The position numbers and the translations under genes are program-made. A stretch of 7,637 nucleotides of DNA from Thermoplasmata archaeon (GTDB taxonomy: Archaea > Thermoplasmatota > DTKX01 > GCA-020343715). The notes beneath the pieces are model-generated. The model did not search any database. It had not been told where the DNA came from and was given only the letters and a program-made list of their open reading frames with translations. The stretch spans positions 2,116,714-2,124,350 of the forward strand of contig CP070808.1 of assembly GCA_020343715.1 (NCBI GenBank), written 5' to 3'. This document shows, piece by piece, positions 1 to 6,049 of the stretch (positions within the stretch are counted from its first letter, which is position 1; each line of letters begins with the position of its first letter).

Positions 1-310
1 CACCGACCCCGACGGCGACGACCTGACTTACCTCTGGTCCGTCGACGACCTGCCCGCCGCCGAGACGGAGGTCCCCAGGTGGAGCTTCGTGTCGGTGCGC
101 GACGGTAGCTTCTCCATCACCGTCACCGTGGACGACGGGCGCGGGGGGAACGCCACCGCCTCCACCACCGTGAACGTGCTGCCCGAGGTGGAGCCCAGGC
201 CCCAGCGGGAGCCGTCCTCGGCCATCTGGGTGCTGGTGGTTGCCATCGCGGCGGCCATCGGCCTGGCGCTGGCGTGGCCGAGGATCAAGAGGGGACTGGG
301 CTGGGAGTGA
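1..310 (+). CDS. Partial PKD/cadherin-like surface protein, C-terminal end with membrane anchor
   Basis: This is the 3' end of a gene that begins before the window; the frame is open from base 2 to a TGA at 308-310. The first visible residues, DPDGDDLTYLWSV, are a typical PKD/Ig-like strand with an acidic, possibly calcium-binding turn. A second strand pair (SITVTVDDGRGGNATASTTVNV) completes the domain. A proline- and charge-rich linker (PEVEPRPQREPSS) leads to one hydrophobic helix (about 20 residues, IWVLVVAIAAAIGLALAW) and a short basic tail (PRIKRGLGWE). The topology is therefore extracellular domain, single helix, cytoplasmic end. One N-glycosylation sequon (NAT) is present. The layout matches the large downstream gene, so both are probably envelope proteins. 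The ligand or role cannot be told from this fragment, and the helix lacks a recognisable sorting motif. Confidence 0.8.
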   Translation, partial: TDPDGDDLTYLWSVDDLPAAETEVPRWSFVSVRDGSFSITVTVDDGRGGNATASTTVNVLPEVEPRPQREPSSAIWVLVVAIAAAIGLALAWPRIKRGLGWE

Positions 311-354
311 GGTGCGGTCCCATCGTTTCCGTACGGGTAATCGATAGGGCAAAC

Positions 355-362
355 TTTATCTA
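355..362 (+). promoter_or_regulatory. Candidate archaeal TATA box for the SBBP/PKD gene
   Basis: AAACTTTATCTATC (351-364) is the only AT-rich run in this intergenic region and resembles an archaeal TATA element (TTTATCTA). It follows a purine-rich GGGCAAAC that could serve as a BRE. With usual archaeal spacing, transcription would begin near 383-387, giving a leader of about 80 nt. This is inferred from composition and spacing only. Confidence 0.45.
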
Positions 363-398
363 TCTTTGACCGTGGATTCGAAGCTTAAGACCGACCGT

Positions 399-444
399 AC
401 CGTCCCGGGGCCCACATAAGGGTGGACGAGGGACCGGGGACGGT
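399..444 (+). promoter_or_regulatory. Possible leader hairpin upstream of the SBBP/PKD gene
   Basis: ACCGTCCC (399-406) is perfectly complementary to GGGACGGT (437-444). Inside the loop, CCAC (412-415) can pair with GTGG (422-425), giving a nested stem-loop. It lies in the predicted leader, about 24 nt before the ATG. The 3' arm runs into GGTGAG (442-447), a Shine-Dalgarno-like string. It is not followed by a T tract, so it does not look like a terminator. In GC-rich DNA an 8-bp stem can arise by chance, and function is unproven. Confidence 0.3.
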
Positions 445-468
445 GAGAGGCGGTAGGGGTTGAGTCGG

Positions 469-3400
469 ATGAGACCTAGGAGTTGCGTCGCCCTCGTCAT
501 CGCATCGATGGTTCTGACCGCTGGAACGGGCCCCGTCCTCGCGGGGACCGGACCCACGATTTCCCTGGGTGAAATAGGTTCCCCAGGTACCCTGGCCTCG
601 TTGGGTTCCTTCCTGAACGATCGTGACCCAGGGCCCGTGGCGTTCTTGGAGAACGGAGGGCAGTTCACCGACAGGGACGTGGTCCTCTACGGGGGCTCCG
701 ACGGGTTCGGGGTGGCCTTCAAGGCGGGCAGCGTGCTCATGAACCAAGAGGTCACCGACCACATCGAAAGGGGACCGGTCGGTACCGGGAGCTATCGAAA
801 TCTGCTCGACTCCACCGTGCTAGGTTGCACCGTGGAGCTGACCTTCGAGGGGTGCAACCCGGTGGTACCCCGGGGCGAGGGGTCAGTCCCTGGCACCCAC
901 AACTACCTGCTGGGCTCGGACCCGGAGGGCTGGATCACCGGGGTCCACGCCTACTCGAGGGTCGTGTACGAGGACCTCTACGACGGCATAGACCTGGTGT
1001 ACATGGGGACCGACTCGGGTCTCAAGTACGAGTTCCACCTGGGACCTGGGGTCGACCCCTCCGTCATCTCGGTCCGTGCCTCGGGCCAGGATTCGCTGGA
1101 CGTGGTCGACGGAGACCTGGTGATGAACACGGGCGTGGCCTCGGTCCGAGACGGGGGGCTGGAGGTATTCTACGCCGACGGCGACCAAGAGAGGCTGGTA
1201 GCCTCCTTCCAGCTGCTGGGGACCGATGGTTACGGGTTCATCATCGAGGGAAGGGACCCCGGAAGGCCCCTGGTGATAGACCCACTGGTGTTCTCCACCT
1301 ACCTGGGATCCTCCATGTGGGATAGCTGCGAGGCCATCGTGGCCGACGACGAGGGCAACCTCTATATCACGGGCGATTCCAGCGGTGCCGACTTCCCCAC
1401 GACGACCGGCGTCTATCAGGAGAACCTGGTCAACCTCATAGACGTCTTCGTCATGAAGATGGCGGCCGACGGGAGCCGCCTGATCTGGTCCACCTTCATC
1501 GGCGGGACCGACATGGACTCCGGAGCGGACCTGATGCTCGACGATTCTGGTAACGTGTACGTCTGCGGTGGCACCTACTCCGACAACTACCCCACCACCC
1601 CCGACGCGTTCCAATCCAAGACGACCGGTAACTTCGACGCCTTCGTGTCGAAGCTGAACCCCACGGGCTCGCGACTGCTGGCCTCAACACTTATCGGAGG
1701 GTACTGGGACGACCCTGCCCTCTCCATCGACATGGACGACCACGGTAACATTTACATCACGGGTGAAACCAACTCGGGCGACTTCCCCACGACCCCGGGC
1801 GCGTTAGACAGGTCGAAGAACGACACCGATGCCTTCGTCACACGGGTCAACGCCTCCGCAAAGGACCTGGACTGGTCCACCTTCCTCGGGGGTTCGGGAC
1901 AGGACTTCGGCGACGACCTGGTCTTGGACGTCAACGGGTCCGTATACGTGGTAGGCCGCACCAGGTCCTCCGATTTCCCTGTGTCCGTCGACGCGAACCA
2001 GACCGCGATGGCAGGGCTGAGCGACGCCTTTGTAGCGAAGCTGGGTCCGGATGGGTCCGCGCTGGAGGCGGGCTCCTACCTGGGAGGACGGTTCTTCGAC
2101 CAGGCCATGGGCGTCGCCCTGGGCAGCGACGGGGACGTCCATGTCTTCGGCTCTACCACCTCAGACGACTTTCCAGTGACCCCGGGTGCCTTCCAGACGG
2201 ACATCGGCTCCATCCGCAACGACAACGACGCCTTCGCCACCAGGATGGACTGGAACCTGACCACAATAAGGGCCTGCACGTTCGTGGGAGGGGACGCCGA
2301 GGACTACTGCCCGGACGGTGCCCTGGACCCCCAGGGGAACGTCATACTGGGTGGATTCACCATGTCGACGAACTTCCCCACCACCCCCGGGGCCTACCAG
2401 GTCCACATCTCCGCATTCGACGATGGCTTCCTCACCAAGCTGAGCGCCGACTACAGCGAGCTCCAGTACTCCACCCACATCGGTTCTGTGGACTCCGACG
2501 AGGGGGTCGCCGTGGCGGCGTACGGGACGATGAACGCATACCTCATCGGGGAGACCTTCTCCGACAAGTTCCCCACAACCGCCGGCGCCCTGCAGACCAA
2601 GGCCAATGACTACAGGGACGGCTTCGTGGCGATGTTCTCCCTGGACATCGAGCCACCCGTGGCCGTGGCGGGGGAGGACGTGGAGATCGACCAGCACGAG
2701 ACGGTCACCTTCAACGGCTCCGCCAGCGGGGACGACCACGGGATCGCCAACTGGACTTGGAAGCTAACCTACGACGGCGCCCCCCTCAGGCTGTACGGCC
2801 CCACCCCCTCGTGGACCTTCCACGAGGCGGGGACCTACCAGGTCACCCTGGTGGTGAGGGATGGTGCCAACAACGAGGCGACCGACGTGGTCAACGTCAC
2901 CGTGCGGGACATCACCGCCCCGGTGGCGGACGCGGGCCTATCCAGGACGGTCCGTCAGGGGGACACGGTGCAGTTCGACGCCGCGGGCTCGTCGGACAAC
3001 GTGGGCATCGTGAACTGGACGTGGTCCTTCGTCTACTTCGGCGAGGAGCAGGTCCTCCTCGGGGAAGTGGCCGAGTACATGTTCGACCGGGCCGGCACCT
3101 TCAACGTATCCCTCACTGTGTGGGACGCGGTGGGGCTGAACGCCACCGATCACGTCATCATCGAGGTGCTGGACCTAACGGCTCCCGTCGCCAACGCAGG
3201 CGAGGATATAACTGTGGACCAGCACGAGCGGGTTGAACTGAACGGGAGCCTCTCGACGGATACAACCCAGGTGGTGAACTGGACTTGGAACTTCGCCCAT
3301 GCGGGAGCTCCTGTAGAGGTCTACGGGGAAGTGGCATGGTTCACCTTCGAGCATGCGGGTGTCTACGTGGTGGTGCTCCGCGTCGAGGACGCCGCGGGCA

Positions 3401-4596
3401 ACCACGACCTGGACACTGTGACCGTGACCGTAAGGGACTCGACGCCGCCGGTGGCGGTCCCGGGACCCGACCAGGCCGTCGACGAGGGCGCCGTGGTTCA
3501 GTTCGACGGTTCCGCCTCCACGGACAACGTGGGCATCGTCTCCTACGGTTGGACCTTCACGTACGGGGGCGAGGACATCTCCAAGGAGGGGGTCGAGGCA
3601 ACCCACAGGTTCGACCTTCCAGGCATGTACGCCGTCGTCCTGGAGGTGACTGACGACGAGGGTAACGTGGGCTCAGCTACCATGACTGTTACCGTGCACG
3701 ACGTCACGCCCCCGGTGGCGAGGGCCCCCGACGACATGACCGTGGACGCGGGCACCCCCGTCGCCCTGGACGGGACCTCCTCGTCCGATAACGTGGGCAT
3801 CGTCGCCTACGAGTGGTCCTTCGAGATATATGGGGAGACCGTAACGCTGGAAGGGTCCACGCCCACGTACACCTTCGACCAGGTGGGCGCGGTGACCATC
3901 ACGCTGACGGTGGAGGACGCCGCGGGCCTCTCGGCCTCCGACCAGATGGTCCTGACCGTGCTGGACGCCACGCCCCCGGTGGCGGTCGCACACGTACTTG
4001 ACCAGGTGGTCCAGGGGTCTACTGTCACCCTGGACGGCTCCCAGTCCCATGACGACATGGGGATCGTCTCCTACGTATGGACCTTCGAGGAGAACGGTGC
4101 GAAGGTGACCCAGGAGGGTGTCTCAGTGGACTACCCGTTCAACCTGGTCGGAACCTTCGCCATCGCCCTCACCGTCACCGACGCCGAGGGGAACACTGAC
4201 ACCGACGTCCACAGCCTCCAGGTCCTCGACGGCATGGCACCGGTGATCATGGTGACGATCCCCGGCGACGCGACCGTGGGCGAGTTGGTGGTCCTCGACG
4301 CTTCTATCTCGTCCGACAACGTGGGCATAGTCAAGTGGACCTGGACCATTAGGGATGGAGAGAAGATAGTCACCCTTGACGGCGCGAAGGTCGAGTACGC
4401 GTTCGAGAACCCAGGTGACCACAGTGTCACGCTCACGCTGGAGGACGCCGAGGGCAACGAGGCCACCCAGGACTACACCGTCCACGTCTCCAGCCTTCTT
4501 TGGTTATACCTGCTGCTGGCCATCGGCCTCGGTGTCGGGATCGCCCTGGGATTGCTTCGAGGTAGAGGGCCCTCCGAGCCCTCCATGAAGGGGTAG
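469..4596 (+). CDS. Large secreted surface protein: signal peptide, SBBP seven-blade propeller, seven PKD repeats, C-terminal membrane anchor
   Basis: The product is predicted to be exported and held in the membrane by its C-terminus, probably for adhesion or cell-surface display; no enzyme motif is seen. Residues 1-25 form a signal peptide (basic MRPRS, hydrophobic core, VLA end). Residues about 57-270 match the domain that usually precedes SBBP propellers (FLENGGQF at 59-66, DGIDLVYMG at 172-180; I recall it as DUF7948). Seven SBBP blades begin near 273, 338, 403, 467, 532, 600 and 665, each with STxLGG-like, GNxYITG-like and FPTTPGAxQ-like strings. Seven PKD repeats start at 729, 816, 904, 992, 1080, 1168 and 1256. 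The helix is 1343-1363, followed by RGRGPSEPSMKG. The ATG at 469 is preferred because AGGGG lies 9 nt upstream and it gives a clean signal peptide; an in-frame TTG at 460 would add three residues. Architecture is clear; the ligand is unknown. Confidence 0.88.
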   Translation: MRPRSCVALVIASMVLTAGTGPVLAGTGPTISLGEIGSPGTLASLGSFLNDRDPGPVAFLENGGQFTDRDVVLYGGSDGFGVAFKAGSVLMNQEVTDHIERGPVGTGSYRNLLDSTVLGCTVELTFEGCNPVVPRGEGSVPGTHNYLLGSDPEGWITGVHAYSRVVYEDLYDGIDLVYMGTDSGLKYEFHLGPGVDPSVISVRASGQDSLDVVDGDLVMNTGVASVRDGGLEVFYADGDQERLVASFQLLGTDGYGFIIEGRDPGRPLVIDPLVFSTYLGSSMWDSCEAIVADDEGNLYITGDSSGADFPTTTGVYQENLVNLIDVFVMKMAADGSRLIWSTFIGGTDMDSGADLMLDDSGNVYVCGGTYSDNYPTTPDAFQSKTTGNFDAFVSKLNPTGSRLLASTLIGGYWDDPALSIDMDDHGNIYITGETNSGDFPTTPGALDRSKNDTDAFVTRVNASAKDLDWSTFLGGSGQDFGDDLVLDVNGSVYVVGRTRSSDFPVSVDANQTAMAGLSDAFVAKLGPDGSALEAGSYLGGRFFDQAMGVALGSDGDVHVFGSTTSDDFPVTPGAFQTDIGSIRNDNDAFATRMDWNLTTIRACTFVGGDAEDYCPDGALDPQGNVILGGFTMSTNFPTTPGAYQVHISAFDDGFLTKLSADYSELQYSTHIGSVDSDEGVAVAAYGTMNAYLIGETFSDKFPTTAGALQTKANDYRDGFVAMFSLDIEPPVAVAGEDVEIDQHETVTFNGSASGDDHGIANWTWKLTYDGAPLRLYGPTPSWTFHEAGTYQVTLVVRDGANNEATDVVNVTVRDITAPVADAGLSRTVRQGDTVQFDAAGSSDNVGIVNWTWSFVYFGEEQVLLGEVAEYMFDRAGTFNVSLTVWDAVGLNATDHVIIEVLDLTAPVANAGEDITVDQHERVELNGSLSTDTTQVVNWTWNFAHAGAPVEVYGEVAWFTFEHAGVYVVVLRVEDAAGNHDLDTVTVTVRDSTPPVAVPGPDQAVDEGAVVQFDGSASTDNVGIVSYGWTFTYGGEDISKEGVEATHRFDLPGMYAVVLEVTDDEGNVGSATMTVTVHDVTPPVARAPDDMTVDAGTPVALDGTSSSDNVGIVAYEWSFEIYGETVTLEGSTPTYTFDQVGAVTITLTVEDAAGLSASDQMVLTVLDATPPVAVAHVLDQVVQGSTVTLDGSQSHDDMGIVSYVWTFEENGAKVTQEGVSVDYPFNLVGTFAIALTVTDAEGNTDTDVHSLQVLDGMAPVIMVTIPGDATVGELVVLDASISSDNVGIVKWTWTIRDGEKIVTLDGAKVEYAFENPGDHSVTLTLEDAEGNEATQDYTVHVSSLLWLYLLLAIGLGVGIALGLLRGRGPSEPSMKG
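1285..2652 (+). repeat. Seven SBBP beta-propeller repeats (about 65 codons each)
   Basis: Protein-level repeats start near 1285, 1480, 1675, 1867, 2062, 2266 and 2461, so the spacing is 192-204 nt. Each blade has a first strand like LxWSTFxGG, a middle strand like DxxGNVYVxG, the motif FPTTPGAxQ, and a final strand like DAFVxKL. Blade 4 (FPVSVDANQ) and blade 6 (CTFVGG, NVILGG) are the most diverged. Seven blades is a common number for closing a propeller ring, so the domain looks complete. Confidence 0.85.
2653..4494 (+). repeat. Tandem array of seven PKD-like repeats with a 264-bp period
   Basis: The repeats begin at 2653, 2914, 3178, 3442, 3706, 3970 and 4234. The first is 87 codons and the next five are exactly 88. 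Each opens with (T/E)xPVAxA, has a DNVGIVxWTW-like core, a YxFxxxGxYxVxLTVxD strand, and ends in a TVxVxD-like strand. The core differs from the classical PKD WDFGDG signature, so these are variant PKD/Ig-like domains. A DNA block GACAACGTGGGCATCGT recurs in phase at 2995 and 3523, and with one mismatch each at 3787 and 4315. Confidence 0.88.
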
Positions 4597-4601
4597 GGCT
4601 C
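4576..4601. terminator. Inverted repeat over convergent stop codons, possible bidirectional terminator
   Basis: GAGCCCT (4576-4582) and AGGGCTC (4595-4601) form a perfect 7-bp inverted repeat with a 12-nt loop. The right arm overlaps the TAG of the surface-protein gene (4594-4596) and part of the pyrI stop (4600-4602 on the minus strand). Transcripts from both strands would fold here. No T tract follows on either strand, and archaeal termination usually relies on one, so the terminator reading is weak. Confidence 0.25.
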
Positions 4602-5061
4602 ACTCCAGCCGCTCGACGGAAACGTCCTGCTCGCGACCGCAGTAGACGCACTTGAGGACGGTGGGCTCCTTCCGGATGACCTTGAAGCGGGTCGACACCG
4701 GCTCCCTCGAGTTGGTGATGCAGTTGGGGTTCTCGCACGACGAGAGGTCCACCACCTCCCTGGGGGGACGCACATGGTGCTTCTCGGCCACGTCGCCATC
4801 GCGGATGATGTTGATGGTGGCGTGGGGGGACAGGAGGGCGATGCGGTTGAGCTCCCGCTTCTTCAGCTCCCGGTCCTCGATCTTGACTATGTCCTTGAAG
4901 CCGTGGGCCCGACTGGGCACGTGCATGATGACCGACACGGTGGAGGTGGGGGCGTCCACGTCGAGGCCCAGGATGTGCAGCACCTTTAGGGCCATCCCTG
5001 CGGTTATGTGGTCTATCACCGTCCCGTTCTGGATGGCGGAGATCTTCAGCTCCTTCCTCAA
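4600..5061 (-). CDS. pyrI: Aspartate carbamoyltransferase regulatory chain
   Basis: PyrI is the regulatory subunit of ATCase. It binds CTP/ATP in its N-terminal domain and docks to the PyrB trimers through a C-terminal zinc domain, giving feedback control of pyrimidine synthesis in the cytoplasm. The 153-residue length equals the E. coli chain. The four zinc ligands are visible as C109-x4-C114 and C138-x2-C141, the same numbers as in E. coli. The allosteric region shows GTVIDHI (13-19), K60 within IVKIED, and K94, matching nucleotide-binding lysines of the family. The start is a TTG whose first two bases precede and whose last two bases share the pyrB TGA. GGTG (5067-5070), five bases upstream inside the end of pyrB, is a good ribosome site, so translation is probably coupled. 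The stop faces the upstream plus-strand gene with a 3-nt gap. Identification is very secure. Confidence 0.96.
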   Translation of the reverse strand: MRKELKISAIQNGTVIDHITAGMALKVLHILGLDVDAPTSTVSVIMHVPSRAHGFKDIVKIEDRELKKRELNRIALLSPHATINIIRDGDVAEKHHVRPPREVVDLSSCENPNCITNSREPVSTRFKVIRKEPTVLKCVYCGREQDVSVERLE

Positions 5062-5999
5062 TTCAGCACCCCCAGGTCGGCGCCCAGCACCAGGGACAGC
5101 AGCGCCATCCTGACGGGCACCCCGTTGAAGGCCTGCTGGAAGTAGCGGGCGTGCTTGGTACCGTCCACCTCGGGGGCGATCTCGTCGACCCTGGGCAGCG
5201 GGTGCATGATGATCATCTTCTTCTTGGCGCCCTTGAGGCTCTCCACGTCCAGCCGGAAGGCCCCCGCCACCTTGTTGTACTCCTCGATGTCGGGGAAGCG
5301 CTCCTTCTGGATGCGGGTGACGTACAGGACGTCCACCTCGCCCATCACGTCGGAGATCTCCTCGTGCACCTCGTAGCTGGCGTTCCGCTTGTCCATGTGG
5401 GAGACCACCTCGGGGGGCATCTGGAGCGCCTCGGGGGCCACGAAGTGGAGGTTCACGCCGAACTTGGCCAGGGCGTAGGTGAGGGAGTGTACGGTGCGCC
5501 CGTACTTCAGGTCTCCCACGAGGGCGACCCTCTTCTTGCGCAGGTGGCCCAGCTCCTGGCGCATGGTGAACAGGTCCAGGAGGGTCTGGGTGGGGTGCTG
5601 TCCCGCACCATCGCCCGCGTTGAGGACGGGGATGTCCGCGAACTCGGCGGCCATCCTGGCCGCGCCCTCGCGGCCGTGGCGGAGGACGATGACGTCGGCG
5701 TAGGCCTCCACCATCTTGATGGTGTCCGCCAGGGTCTCGCCCTTCACCGCGGAGGTGGAGCTGACGTCGCTAAAGCCGATGATCTTGCCCCCGATGCGCT
5801 TGATGGCCGTCTCGAAGGAGAGCATCGTCCTGGTGGAGGGCTCGTAGAACAGGCTCGCCAGGAGCTTGCCGGGGACCAGGTCCAGGACCTCCTCCCCCTT
5901 GGCCGCCGGCACCATCTTCTCCGCCACGTCGAGGATGTAGTTTATCTCCTCCAGGGTGAAGTCGTTGATGCTGACCACGTCCCTACCCTTGAAGTCCAT
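5058..5999 (-). CDS. pyrB: Aspartate carbamoyltransferase catalytic chain
   Basis: PyrB condenses carbamoyl phosphate with aspartate to N-carbamoylaspartate, the committed step of UMP synthesis. The 313-residue protein is full length. It carries the carbamoyl-phosphate loop STRT (55-58), the mobile loop STSAVKGE with S83 and K86, RH (107-108), HPTQ (135-138), GDLKYGRTVHS (162-172), TRIQ with R229 and Q231, and HPLPR (266-270). From memory, the start MDFKGRDVVSI lines up with Pyrococcus MDWKGRDVISI, which supports this ATG. A GGAGG site (6007-6011) sits seven bases before it. pyrB is the first gene of a pyrB-pyrI operon with a 4-nt overlap and is divergent from the taw2-like gene. Two places differ from the usual sequence: RHG instead of RHP at 107-109, and GDGAG instead of GDGSN before the HPTQ motif. 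The catalytic residues themselves are kept. Confidence 0.96.
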   Translation of the reverse strand: MDFKGRDVVSINDFTLEEINYILDVAEKMVPAAKGEEVLDLVPGKLLASLFYEPSTRTMLSFETAIKRIGGKIIGFSDVSSTSAVKGETLADTIKMVEAYADVIVLRHGREGAARMAAEFADIPVLNAGDGAGQHPTQTLLDLFTMRQELGHLRKKRVALVGDLKYGRTVHSLTYALAKFGVNLHFVAPEALQMPPEVVSHMDKRNASYEVHEEISDVMGEVDVLYVTRIQKERFPDIEEYNKVAGAFRLDVESLKGAKKKMIIMHPLPRVDEIAPEVDGTKHARYFQQAFNGVPVRMALLSLVLGADLGVLN

Positions 6000-6006
6000 C
6001 TTCCTC

Positions 6007-6011
6007 CCTCC
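6007..6011 (-). promoter_or_regulatory. Ribosome binding site of pyrB
   Basis: On the minus strand GGAGG, within CGGAGGGAGGAAG, precedes the pyrB ATG by seven bases. It is a strong match to the archaeal anti-Shine-Dalgarno sequence and fixes the pyrB start. Confidence 0.7.
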
Positions 6012-6032
6012 GAAACCTCAATGGTCTTGGGG

Positions 6033-6039
6033 TTAATAA
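6033..6039 (-). promoter_or_regulatory. Candidate TATA box for the pyrBI operon in the divergent spacer
   Basis: The only AT-rich run in the 50-nt spacer reads CTTATTAACC on the minus strand. With normal spacing it would start transcription near 6010-6014, just before the pyrB ribosome site, giving a very short leader with no room for an attenuator. On the plus strand the same element ends only 10 bases before the taw2-like ATG, too close to act as that gene's TATA box. Confidence 0.4.
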
Positions 6040-6049
6040 GGGTTGTACC

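Noticed and set aside
311..459. tRNA, small RNA or small gene between the first two surface genes
   Set aside because: No cloverleaf, no conserved tRNA boxes and no convincing short reading frame; only the promoter-like box and the hairpin are supportable.
460..468. TTG at 460 as start of the SBBP/PKD protein
   Set aside because: Possible, but the ATG three codons later has better spacing to AGGGG and gives a complete signal peptide. The difference is only three residues.
2653..4494. CRISPR-like or mobile origin for the regular repeats
   Set aside because: The period is 264 bp, in frame, with coding constraint and protein-level PKD similarity; these are internal domain repeats.
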